Shown here one piece after another: positions 44,965 through 53,507 of a stretch of DNA of 64,000 nt. Below the pieces are notes generated by a model, which did no database searches, was not told where the DNA came from, and saw only the letters and a list, made by a program, of their open reading frames with translations. Within the stretch, counting starts at the first letter, position 1. Each line of letters starts with the position of its first letter. Made by a program: the position numbers and the translations under genes. The DNA lies in contig NZ_AUJR01000015.1 of the NCBI RefSeq assembly GCF_000424325.1, positions 32,739-96,738 on the forward strand, written 5' to 3'. This DNA is from [Clostridium] clostridioforme AGR2157 (GTDB lineage Bacteria > Bacillota > Clostridia > Lachnospirales > Lachnospiraceae).

Positions 44965-45387
44965 CTTCCTGACACGGATTACCTGTGTCTGGCTGTCTCT
45001 CCCATGCACCGCCTGGCCAGGGCCAAGACCGTGTCCGTGGAGGAGATACGCCATGAAAAGCTGATTCTGCGCAGCCGCAGTGCAGGCACAAGGCAGCCGT
45101 TTGAGAAGCATCTGGGCGCCAGGGACATGAGCCTGGCAGAGTTTAACGTGATGATGGAGCTGGATAATGTGTCCATGATTAAAGAGCTGGTAACCATGGA
45201 TTTGGGAATTACCATCATTGCAAAAAGCGCCTGCCGCGAGGAATTGGCCAGTGGCCGTCTGGCCATTATTCCCATTGAAAATTCCTCCATGGTGCGCCAG
45301 ATTGACATGGTATACCAGAAAGATTTCCTGCATCCGCAGCTTATCCAGAATATCCGGGGTATTTATGAACAGTTGAAGGCAAAGTGA
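44965..45387 (+). pseudogene. LysR regulator fragment, C-terminal domain only
   Basis: The frame LPDTDYLCLAVSPMHRLARA then SAGTRQPFEKHLG and MVYQKDFLHPQLIQNIRGIY is the second half of a LysR effector domain. The DNA-binding half is missing. The left end abuts the antiporter 5' end on the other strand, so the deletion that removed the regulator's start also took the space between the two genes. Confidence 0.75.
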
Positions 45388-45468
45388 TGCTTCCTGACTG
45401 GCTTTTTATGGTCGGGTATCCCTTCCATTTTTATGGGAAATAGGATAAAATGGAAGCTGGTTTCCTCA

Positions 45469-45793
45469 AAGGCCGGAGAAGCCTCTGAAGGCCTGTTTTT
45501 GTGTTGATAATACAAATCTACATGGTCAGTTTGCAGCCGGGTAATACTTCCTTCAATGGCCTTTCGGATGGTTTCCGGGTGGGAATCCATGACAAGTCCC
45601 TCCGGCGAATGCTGTACGCCGCATTTTGTAGCGATCTTCACCTGATTGCGATAGGGTTTTAGTGCTACGCCCACCAAATCCTCGTTATGAGCCAGCGTAC
45701 CGTCTGCACGATTTCCAAGATAGCATTCCGCCGTATCAAAGAAGGTGTAGCCCATATCCACTGCTATGCTTATCAACGCAGCGGGTGTTTCGC
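45469..45793 (-). pseudogene. aldo/keto reductase fragment
   Basis: ISIAVDMGYTFFDTAECYLG contains the catalytic Asp and Tyr; VKIATKCGV has the catalytic Lys; SITRLQTDHVDLYYQHKNRP follows and ends the similarity. The first ~45 and last ~200 residues of a normal AKR are missing. Reading continues into unrelated codons. Confidence 0.72.
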
Positions 45794-45917
45794 CCAGTCA
45801 AGCGCCTATCAAGGCAATTTTGAAAGTTGACCTTTACGTCTTTTTTGCATATCAGATACACCTGGAAATAAGCAGTTTAGGTATCTCCATGCTAATCCGA
45901 ATAATCATGGACTGGAA

Positions 45918-46075
45918 TCAGAACCCATTTATGATGAAACGAACAAGCGCTGGATTGCCCTCAAGGTAAAGACGGGCGTATTCAAGTGGCTCATCAATAG
46001 CAAGGGCATTTAAGCCACATTCCGAGCAAGGAGTAGTCTTTAGTCCTTTCTCTGCTTCCCAACAGTCAATCCGCA
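45918..46075 (-). pseudogene. unrecognised fragment with two cysteines
   Basis: The minus-strand frame LRIDCWEAEKGLKTTPCSEC then GLNALAIDEPLEYARLYLEG ends at a stop at 45918. The style resembles small accessory proteins of integrative elements, but I cannot name a family. The plus strand also has an open frame over part of it, so strand is uncertain. Confidence 0.3.
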
Positions 46076-46077
46076 GG

Positions 46078-46298
46078 TTTGATGAATGGAATACAAGAGG
46101 GGCTGACCTTACATGGGATGTGAAACAATTCTTTCATAAGAACAACCAGACTATAGTTGAGTGGTATTTTAAAAATAAGATGAACGATGGTTCTGTTGAA
46201 GCTTTTGATGGGATGTCTCTTATTCAATGGACTGTGATAATAGGATTTGTTTTTTGAAAGAGTTTGGGTGTAATGAGACTGAAAAAGGCAGAATTTGA
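46078..46298 (+). pseudogene. SnoaL-like (NTF2-fold) protein, C-terminal remnant
   Basis: FDEWNTRGADLTWDVKQFFH then NQTIVEWYFKNKMNDGSVEA and GMSLIQW form the end of a SnoaL-like domain. At about 46230 the frame shifts and continues as DNRICFLKEFGC to a stop at 46296. N-terminal half absent. It overlaps the start of the next gene. Confidence 0.6.
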
Positions 46299-46767
46299 GG
46301 ATTGGCAGGCAATGTACCGGAATGTCTGGTCAAGACCGGAAACAGCAAGATATATGTCATGGCGTGTGACAACAGATAAAGAAGATGCCAAAGTGAGGAT
46401 ACAGAAGACCATAAAATATCAGGAAAAACATGATACCTGGTTGGTTTATGAGAAGAAGTCTGGTCAAGCCATAGGTTTTGCAGGTGTGGAAGAAATTAAG
46501 CCGCATATTTATCAGGATGCGAGTATAGCACTTGGACCCGAATATGTGGGAAATGGATACGGGAAGCAGATTTTACGGTTGTTGCTGGAATATTGCCGTT
46601 CATTTTCATTGGGAGCAAAGGAATTTTATTATTCTACACGTGCAAATAATGAGGCTTCAAAAGCTCTGGCCTTGTCTTGTGGCGTTACCTATCAATATGC
46701 AGAAAAGAAGACAGATTTGCGGAATGGGTAGCCTTATGAATTGGAAATTTACCGTAAAGAAATATAA
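46273..46767 (+). pseudogene. GNAT acetyltransferase with premature stop
   Basis: From ATG 46273: FEDWQAMYRNVWSRPETARY, IALGPEYVGNGYGKQILRLL (acetyl-CoA loop) and STRANNEASKALALSCG. The frame stops at TAG 46729 after RNG. Beyond it the same frame reads PYELEIYRKEI and then TAA at 46765, which is the expected end of the family, so one base change (GAG to TAG) shortened it by twelve residues. The shortened form may still fold. Confidence 0.65.
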
Positions 46768-46787
46768 ATACAGGAGCTGTGATAAAT

Positions 46788-47235
46788 ATGGAATTTGTTT
46801 ATAAGAGAGCAGGTCTGGAAGACATAGAATTGAACAAGAATTGAAGTATTGCGTGTTGCGAACCGTCTGAGTGATGATATAGAGATGTCGCTTGTGGAGC
46901 AGCAGGAGTCTCTGCAGACAGAATCACATATCGCATATCTTGTTTTCGATGGAGAAAAATGTATCGGTGCAGGAGGAGTCAGTTTTTTCAGAGTAATGCC
47001 CACCTATCATAATCCGACAGGATGGAAAGCATATATTATGAATATGTATACGAACCCGGACTACAGGCGAAAAGGGATTGCATACCATACGTTGGAGCTT
47101 CTGATAGAAGAAGTGAAGAATAAAAGTGTAAAGCATATTTCATTAGAGGCAACGTATATGGGAAGACCTTTATATGAACGCTATGGTTTTGTGAGCATGA
47201 ATGATGAGATGGAATTACCGGAAGACTGTATGTAA
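46788..47235 (+). pseudogene. GNAT acetyltransferase, frameshifted
   Basis: ATG 46788 opens MEFVYKRAGLEDIEL but meets a stop at 46842. A second frame carries on as TRIEVLRVANRLSDDIEMSL, SHIAYLVFDGEKCIGAGG, YTNPDYRRKGIAYHTLEL and GRPLYERYGF to a stop at 47233. The two parts belong to one GNAT family member; a small indel near 46833 separates them. Roughly ten residues after VEQQ also seem to be lost. Confidence 0.75.
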
Positions 47236-47246
47236 AAGGAGAATAC

Positions 47247-47732
47247 ATGGCTATTATATTGGAAAAAGTGGAAGAATCTAAAAGGGCTGTTTTATACAGG
47301 CTCTTACAATATTCTTTATTTGAAGAAAGCCTCAGCGACCAGAATGATATGGACGAAGATGGATTATTTGAATATCCGTGGTTTGAAAATTATTTTACGG
47401 AAAAAGGGAGAGATGCTTTCTTCATAAAGGAGCAGGGAACAAGCAAGCTTCTGGGATTTGTCATGATCAATACCCATGTGCAGAAATGCGATTCCGGTCA
47501 TAGTATAGCAGAATTTATGGTACTGCCTAAGTTCAGAAGAAATAAAATCGGGAAGAAAGCAGCCTTCGCATGTTTTGACATATATACGGGAAATTGGGAG
47601 GTTTCCCCGTCCTATGGAAGTGAGCAGGCATATTTATTCTGGAAAAATGTAATTGATGAATATACGGAAAAGAGCAATCAATACGAAGATGGAATTTTTC
47701 TGTTTTCCAATTGTGACAGGGAGAGACAATAA
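47247..47732 (+). CDS. GNAT family N-acetyltransferase
   Basis: 161 residues, apparently whole. MAIILEKVEESKRAVLYRLL, FMVLPKFRRNKIGKKAAFAC (acetyl-CoA loop) and SEQAYLFWKNVIDEY fit GNAT proteins. ATG 47247 has AAAGGAG upstream. Lower GC than the chromosome around it. Sole intact member of three adjacent GNAT genes; substrate unknown. Confidence 0.8.
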   Translation: MAIILEKVEESKRAVLYRLLQYSLFEESLSDQNDMDEDGLFEYPWFENYFTEKGRDAFFIKEQGTSKLLGFVMINTHVQKCDSGHSIAEFMVLPKFRRNKIGKKAAFACFDIYTGNWEVSPSYGSEQAYLFWKNVIDEYTEKSNQYEDGIFLFSNCDRERQ

Positions 47733-47733
47733 A

Positions 47734-47814
47734 ATGAAATTGGAAGATATCAAGGCATATTGCCTGAATAAATGGAAAGCCTATGAGGATTATCCTTTTG
47801 GAGATGTACCAACA
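47734..47814 (+). pseudogene. YjbR/MmcQ-family protein, N-terminal piece
   Basis: MKLEDIKAYCLNKWKAYEDY then PFGDVPTC is the start of a YjbR-type (MmcQ) protein. At 47812-47816 the sequence changes to an inverted segment that carries the rest of the gene on the minus strand. Confidence 0.7.
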
Positions 47815-48138
47815 TGCATAATTTCTATTTCATCTGCCGTTAGAATCTGTTTCTGAACTTTTTTACTGAAACTATATAAAACGGTATCATAGGCATGGTC
47901 AATCATGTTAAGAAGCTCTTCGTCAGAGAAGTATTCCAGATAAATCGTATTCCAGTAAGGCTGCTGCACAGGCGGGCAGTGATATCCCCTTACCACTACA
48001 TCCGGATACACCTGTCTATAAAATTGCCCGGCATCTGCTGTACACTTTAAAGTAATTTTGAAATCTTCTTGATTCGGATAAATCTGTGCAAAAACTTTCC
48101 CATTCAATTTATAACAAACAGGAAGAAAAATGGTACAT
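47804..48138. repeat. 8-bp inverted repeats bounding the flipped YjbR segment
   Basis: ATGTACCA at 47804-47811 and TGGTACAT at 48131-48138 are perfect inverted copies at the two borders. Flipping the segment back does not restore the frame, so at least one small indel has also occurred. Confidence 0.55.
47816..48125 (-). pseudogene. YjbR/MmcQ-family protein, remaining piece, inverted
   Basis: On the minus strand: VCYKLNGKVFAQIYPNQEDF, TLKCTADAGQFYRQVYP, RGYHCPPVQQPYWNTIYLEY and NMIDHAYDTVLYSFSKKVQK. It continues the N-terminal piece found at 47734-47814 on the plus strand, so this ~310-base segment has been flipped. Confidence 0.75.
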
Positions 48139-48223
48139 ATTCTGTGACCATTAAAAAGGGAGAATGAACAGCATTTCGGTTTAGGATACTCATAAACAAC
48201 GTAGGCGGATAAAAGAATATGTG

Positions 48224-48252
48224 GCACAGCCAAATCAAAAGGCTGTGCTTTT
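48224..48252 (+). terminator. intrinsic terminator
   Basis: GCACAGCC and GGCTGTGC form an 8-bp stem with a 9-base loop, followed by T4. Confidence 0.75.
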
Positions 48253-48374
48253 CTGGTGGAAAAAAAGTAGGTTTTATGATACACTAGAAAACATCACATA
48301 GTGTAGGACAGTGAAAGAACTGGACTAGGATTAGTGAAATAGCAGATGGTATGCAGGGATGCTGAAGTGAAAAG

Positions 48375-50132
48375 ATGAAAACAAGTACATTACTGAAAAG
48401 GTTTGCACCATATTACCGGAAATATTTGGGAATCATGGCAATGGATTTATTTTGTGCAGCGCTCACAAGCATTTGCGAGTTAGTGCTGCCATTGATTCTG
48501 CGCTATGTCACAAATATTGGAATGACCGATTTGTCTGCGCTGACGATACGCACGATTGTGACAATCGGTGCGCTTTATTTCCTGTTACGAATTATTGACG
48601 GCTTAGCCAGCTTTTATATGGCTTATACAGGCCATGTGATGGGCGCGGCTATTGAAACGGATATGCGGGAGGATGCATTTGCACACCTGCAGAAGTTGTC
48701 GGATAACTATTTTAACAATACAAAAGTGGGGCAGATCATGTCCCGCATTACCAGTGATCTATTTGACGTGACGGAATTTGCGCATCACTGTCCGGAGGAG
48801 TTTTTCATTGCATTTGTAAAGACAGTGGTATCTTTTGTGGTCCTTTCCCAGATTAATTTGCTTTTGACGGTAATCATCTTTGTGTTGATTCCGGTAATGG
48901 CCATATCTTGTTCTTACTTAAATATACAGGTTAAAAAGGCATTTAAGCATCAGAGAAATCACATTGGCGAGCTGAATGCCAGAATTGAGGACAGCCTGTT
49001 GGGGAATAAGGTAGTCCGGGCCTTTGCCAACGAAGATGTGGAGATTGGAAAGTTCAACCGCGATAATCAGGAATTTCTGAAAATAAAACGCCAGACATAT
49101 AAGTATATGGCTGCATTTCAGAATACCATTCGTATGTTTGACGGACTCATGTATGTGGTGGTTATCGTGGCTGGCGGTATCTTCATGATAAAGAGACTGA
49201 TTGCACCGGCAGATTTGGTGGCATATACATTATATGTGACAACCCTGCTGGCAACCATCCGCCGTATTATAGAATTTGCAGAGCAGTTCCAGAGAGGAAT
49301 GACCGGAATTGAACGTTTTACAGAGCTGATGGATGCCAGTATTGATATTTTTGATGAAGAAGGGGCGGTGCCGCTTCAAAATGTAGAGGGAGAAATCACC
49401 TTTAAACATGTATCATTTGAGTATCCGGATAATCACACACCGGTGCTTTCCGACATTAACCTGACGATTAAACCGGGAGAAAAAGTGGCTTTGGTAGGTC
49501 CGTCAGGAGGAGGGAAAACAACGCTGTGTAATCTGATCCCACGTTTTTATGATCCTACGGAGGGTGAAATTCTTCTGGATGGCCAGAATATCAAAAAGGT
49601 AACACTCCAGAGCTTACGAAGTAATGTAGGAGTGGTTCAGCAGGATGTATATCTTTTTTCCGGCAGTGTCTACGAAAACATCGCATATGGGAAAACGGAA
49701 GCGACACGGGAAGAAGTCATCAGGGCGGCAAAAATGGCTGGCGCCCATGAATTTATTGAAGCTCTAAAAGATGGCTATGATACTTATGTGGGAGAACGGG
49801 GTGTGAAGCTTTCCGGTGGACAGAAGCAGCGAATCAGCATTGCCCGGGTACTGCTTCGTGCTCCAAAGCTGGTTATACTTGACGAGGCCACCGCCTCGTT
49901 GGATAATGAGAGCGAACATCTTGTGGCTGAATCGCTGGATATGTTGGCGGAAGGCAGAACAACACTCACAATCGCCCACCGCCTGACCACCATCCAGGGT
50001 GCAGACCGCATACTTGTGCTGGCAGGCAATCAGATTGTGGAAGAGGGGAATCATGAACAGCTGCTGGAGAAGAAGGGAATGTATTACCAGTTATACACAA
50101 CCGCAAACAGACTGAACCAGGGGATTGCATAA
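48375..50132 (+). CDS. ABC exporter, fused membrane and ATPase domains
   Basis: 585 residues. Six membrane helices span roughly residues 15-310, then an ATPase with Walker A GPSGGGKTT, Q-loop, signature LSGGQKQRISIARVLL, Walker B LVILDEATASLD and the H-loop. A half-transporter of the MsbA/LmrA type that should act as a homodimer; no partner gene is adjacent. Substrate unknown (lipid, drug or peptide). The ribosome site is weak. GC is lower than in the following DegV-ComEC region. A 17-base string near 48274 recurs near the IS21 end. Confidence 0.92.
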   Translation: MKTSTLLKRFAPYYRKYLGIMAMDLFCAALTSICELVLPLILRYVTNIGMTDLSALTIRTIVTIGALYFLLRIIDGLASFYMAYTGHVMGAAIETDMREDAFAHLQKLSDNYFNNTKVGQIMSRITSDLFDVTEFAHHCPEEFFIAFVKTVVSFVVLSQINLLLTVIIFVLIPVMAISCSYLNIQVKKAFKHQRNHIGELNARIEDSLLGNKVVRAFANEDVEIGKFNRDNQEFLKIKRQTYKYMAAFQNTIRMFDGLMYVVVIVAGGIFMIKRLIAPADLVAYTLYVTTLLATIRRIIEFAEQFQRGMTGIERFTELMDASIDIFDEEGAVPLQNVEGEITFKHVSFEYPDNHTPVLSDINLTIKPGEKVALVGPSGGGKTTLCNLIPRFYDPTEGEILLDGQNIKKVTLQSLRSNVGVVQQDVYLFSGSVYENIAYGKTEATREEVIRAAKMAGAHEFIEALKDGYDTYVGERGVKLSGGQKQRISIARVLLRAPKLVILDEATASLDNESEHLVAESLDMLAEGRTTLTIAHRLTTIQGADRILVLAGNQIVEEGNHEQLLEKKGMYYQLYTTANRLNQGIA

Positions 50133-50147
50133 AGGAGAACATTTAAT

Positions 50148-51017
50148 ATGAAAATAGCTATTGTTGCGGACAGCAACAGCGGAGTAACGCAGGATGAGGC
50201 AAAGAAGCTGGGCATATATGTGCTTCCCATGCCTTTTATGATAGATGGACAGGTATTTTATGAGGGAATTGATTTAAGCCATGAAGAATTTTACAAAAGG
50301 ATGGAGGAAGGCGCCGACATCACCACATCCCAGCCCTCGCCCAAAGACGTGATGGAGCAGTGGGACCAGCTTTTGGAGGACCATGATCAGGTGGTGTACA
50401 TTCCCATGTCCAGCGGACTAAGCGGTTCCTGCCAGACAGCCCTTATGCTGGCGGAAGATTATGAGGGCCGCGTCCAGGTGGTGAACAACCAGAGGATTTC
50501 CGTTACCCAGAGACAGTCTGCCCTGGACGCCAGGGATTTGGCAGAGCTGGGATGGAGCGGTGAGCAGATAAAGGAAAAGCTGGAGGCAACCAGGTTTGAC
50601 AGCTCCATTTATATTACGGTGGACACCCTTAAATATCTGAAAAAGGGAGGCAGGATTACCCCTGCCGCGGCAGCGCTGGGAACCTTGCTCAAGATAAAGC
50701 CGGTGCTCACCATCCAGGGAGAAAAGCTGGATGCATTTGCCAAGGCCAGGACCATGAAGCAGGCCAAGACCATCATGCTGACTGCCCTGGCCCATGACCT
50801 GGAGGAGCGCCTGGCAGACCGGAAGGCGGAACACACCTATTTGCAGATTGCCCATACATGCAGTGAGCAGGCAGCCCATGAGCTGGAAGAAACAGTAAGG
50901 GAATTATATCCCGGCGTCCCCGTGTTTGGGGCTCCCCTATCCCTTAGTATCGGATGCCATATCGGCCCTGGCGCCCTGGCAGTTGCCTGTACCAGGAAAT
51001 TAAAGGAGCTGGAATAA
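50148..51017 (+). CDS. DegV family fatty-acid-binding protein
   Basis: 289 residues. IAIVADSNSGVTQDEAKKLG, ITTSQPSPKDVMEQW, VVYIPMSSGLSGSCQTA, YITVDTLKYLKKGGRI and HIGPGALAVAC are DegV motifs. DegV/FakB proteins hold a fatty acid for phosphorylation by FakA. Only 16 bases follow the ABC exporter gene, and the next gene starts at its stop codon. Confidence 0.94.
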   Translation: MKIAIVADSNSGVTQDEAKKLGIYVLPMPFMIDGQVFYEGIDLSHEEFYKRMEEGADITTSQPSPKDVMEQWDQLLEDHDQVVYIPMSSGLSGSCQTALMLAEDYEGRVQVVNNQRISVTQRQSALDARDLAELGWSGEQIKEKLEATRFDSSIYITVDTLKYLKKGGRITPAAAALGTLLKIKPVLTIQGEKLDAFAKARTMKQAKTIMLTALAHDLEERLADRKAEHTYLQIAHTCSEQAAHELEETVRELYPGVPVFGAPLSLSIGCHIGPGALAVACTRKLKELE

Positions 51018-52487
51018 GTGTCGGAAAAGAAATTTGTTAAGAAGCTGCGTACCTTTGGCATGAGCATGAAGGTACCTCTGGCCGCCATCATCATAGGCGC
51101 TGCTCTGATTCCGCTCTTTCTGGAGGCCGGCATCATGCTGGGAACATTCCGGCAGAGCCAGCTGGATGCCAGGTTCATAGAGATACAGAACCAGTGTGTC
51201 ATACTCAGCAATAAGATGACCCGGTCCGGCTATATGACGGCCGAGAAAAAGAACAATGCCAGCCTGGACAGCCAGATGCAGACCCTGTCCGATGTATATA
51301 ATGGAAGAATCGTCATAGTGGGAAGCAATTTCCGGGTGGTGACAGATACCTTTAATCTGGCCACGGGAAAGTATTATTTGTCAGAAGAAGTCATCAAGTG
51401 TTTCAAGGGTGAGAACAGCAGCCACTACAACAAGGATATGCAGTATTTTGCCCAGACCATTCCCGTGTATGACGCTGCGGACGGAAAAGCTGTGAGCGGA
51501 GTCATTGTGGTCACCGCATCCACGGAAAACATTCTGTCCCTGACAGACAAGGTCATGGGAAAATCCCATCTGTTTCTGGTGTGCATGGCGCTTGTGATCA
51601 GTGTATTGGGTGTGGTGGCAGCCCATCTGCTGCTGCGTCCTTTTAAGAAACTTCAGATGTCATTCGACAGGGTGGCACAGGGAGATTTGGACGCGGACAT
51701 CACAGAGGAGACTTACAGGGAGACCAGGCTTTTGTCCCAGTCAGTCCAGAAGTCCCTGGGCAAGCTTAAGGCCGTGGACCAGTCACGCCAGGAGTTTGTC
51801 TCCAATGTGTCCCATGAACTGAAGACGCCCATCACCTCTATCCGTGTGCTGGCTGATTCACTTATGGGGATGGAAGACGTGCCGGTGGAGCTGTACCGGG
51901 AGTTTATGACGGATATTTCGGACGAGATTGACCGGGAGAACCAGATTATAGAGGACCTGCTGATGCTGGTCAAGATGGATAAGACAGCTGAAGACCAGAT
52001 GAACATAGAGCAGGTAAATATCAACGGAGAACTGGAGTTGATTTTAAAACGTCTGCGTCCCATTGCCAAACGCGGAAATGTGGAACTGATTCTGGAGAGC
52101 ATCCGGGAAGTGACAGCGGATGTGGATAAGGTAAAGATATCCCTGGCAATCACCAATCTGGTGGAAAATGCCATCAAATACAACCGGGATTCAGGCGTGG
52201 TCCGCGTGACCCTGGATGCGGACCACAAATATTTCTACATCAAGGTGGCGGATACCGGTATCGGGATACCGGAGGATGCGCTGGAACATATATTTGAACG
52301 GTTTTTCCGGGTGGATAAGGCGCGCTCCAGGGAAGTGGGCGGCACCGGGCTGGGACTGGCTATCGCGAAAAATGTCATTCAGATGCACCACGGTATCATA
52401 GATGTGGAGAGTACGGTGGGAGAGGGAACCACATTCAGTGTGAGGATACCTCTTAACTATGTACCGAGACAGGAGGCGAAGCCATGA
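51018..52487 (+). CDS. sensor histidine kinase
   Basis: 489 residues; GTG 51018 abuts the degV stop. TM1 is about residues 18-38, an outer sensor region ~40-180 has a Cache-like look (RIVIVGSNFRVVTDTFNL), TM2 is ~182-203, then HAMP. The H-box is FVSNVSHELKTPITSIR, the N-box NLVENAIKYN, and G-boxes DTGIGI and GGTGLGLAI follow. No response regulator is encoded next to it. It overlaps the GerMN gene by four bases (ATGA). Confidence 0.93.
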   Translation: MSEKKFVKKLRTFGMSMKVPLAAIIIGAALIPLFLEAGIMLGTFRQSQLDARFIEIQNQCVILSNKMTRSGYMTAEKKNNASLDSQMQTLSDVYNGRIVIVGSNFRVVTDTFNLATGKYYLSEEVIKCFKGENSSHYNKDMQYFAQTIPVYDAADGKAVSGVIVVTASTENILSLTDKVMGKSHLFLVCMALVISVLGVVAAHLLLRPFKKLQMSFDRVAQGDLDADITEETYRETRLLSQSVQKSLGKLKAVDQSRQEFVSNVSHELKTPITSIRVLADSLMGMEDVPVELYREFMTDISDEIDRENQIIEDLLMLVKMDKTAEDQMNIEQVNINGELELILKRLRPIAKRGNVELILESIREVTADVDKVKISLAITNLVENAIKYNRDSGVVRVTLDADHKYFYIKVADTGIGIPEDALEHIFERFFRVDKARSREVGGTGLGLAIAKNVIQMHHGIIDVESTVGEGTTFSVRIPLNYVPRQEAKP

Positions 52488-53485
52488 GCAGATATACCTT
52501 GAGAAGACATACCGTGAGAAGACATACCGTGGGAAGATATGCGGTGGGAAGATATGCGGTGAGAAGGCTGTTTCTGCCCCTGATGGCGGCCCTATTCCTG
52601 TTGTCAGGCTGCGGGGATGGTGAAAGCCCCTCATCAAACCCTGCCGAGGGCAGATATCTGATTTACTATCTGAATGCGTCCATCACCAAGCTGGTTCCCC
52701 AGGTATATGTGACAGAAACAAAGGATAAGGGGGAGCTGGTGAATGAACTGATGGACCAGTTCCTGAATGTACCAAAGGATTTGGACTGCCAGCCTGGCCT
52801 GACGGACCGGGTGACCTATCAGGGGAGCCGCCAGGAGGAACAGGTGCTGTATCTGTACTTCGACATGAATTACACAGCCATGAAGGCGGACCGGGAGATT
52901 CTCTGCCGGGCAGCCCTCACCAGAACCCTGACGCAGATTGAGGGAATTGACTATATCAATATTTACTGCGGGGACCAGCCTTTGATGGACCGGCAGGGAA
53001 ATCCCGTGGGAATGTTGACATCCACTGATTTTATCATGAACACCAGCAATGTAAATGCCTACGAAAAGACGGAGCTTACCCTGTATTTTGCCGATGAGAC
53101 AGGCAACCGCCTGGTGCCGGAGAAGCGGGAGGTGGTCCACAACATCAATACTTCCCTGGAACAGCTGATAGTAGAGCAGCTCATTGCCGGACCGGGGCAG
53201 GAGGGACATAATCCCACGCTTCCGTCAGACTGCAAGATACTGAGCCTGTCAGTGACGGATAATGTATGTTATATCAACTTTGATTCCGCCTTTGCCAATA
53301 CAACTCTGGCAGTGAACGAGTATATACCCATTTATTCCATTGTGGATTCTCTTTCAGAGATGACAACAGTGACAAAGGTGCAGATCATGATAAACGGCTC
53401 TAAGGATGTGATGTTCCGGGACGTGGTGTCCCTGAATACCACCTTTGAGAGAAGCCAGAACTATATTGACGGGCAGAAAGAATAG
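52484..53485 (+). CDS. GerMN-domain lipoprotein
   Basis: 333 residues. An arginine-rich N-terminus made of repeated R-H-T-V and R-Y-A-V units (about 27 residues) precedes the signal helix; the lipobox is LSGC at about residue 43. Two GerMN modules follow (the first around YLYFDMNYTAMKADREILCR, the second around CYINFDSAFANTTLAVNEYI). GerM/LpqB-type lipoproteins partner with histidine kinases, which fits the overlapping kinase gene: it may be a periplasmic-side sensor or brake. Confidence 0.88.
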   Translation: MSRYTLRRHTVRRHTVGRYAVGRYAVRRLFLPLMAALFLLSGCGDGESPSSNPAEGRYLIYYLNASITKLVPQVYVTETKDKGELVNELMDQFLNVPKDLDCQPGLTDRVTYQGSRQEEQVLYLYFDMNYTAMKADREILCRAALTRTLTQIEGIDYINIYCGDQPLMDRQGNPVGMLTSTDFIMNTSNVNAYEKTELTLYFADETGNRLVPEKREVVHNINTSLEQLIVEQLIAGPGQEGHNPTLPSDCKILSLSVTDNVCYINFDSAFANTTLAVNEYIPIYSIVDSLSEMTTVTKVQIMINGSKDVMFRDVVSLNTTFERSQNYIDGQKE

Positions 53486-53507
53486 ACGAAAGGAAACATA
53501 ACCGAAT

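Noticed and set aside
48274..48291. TTTATGATACACTAGAA shared with 63648-63664
   Set aside because: A 17-base AT-rich match with a -10-like TATGAT; could be chance or a shared promoter type. The flanks do not match, so no mobile element end is claimed.
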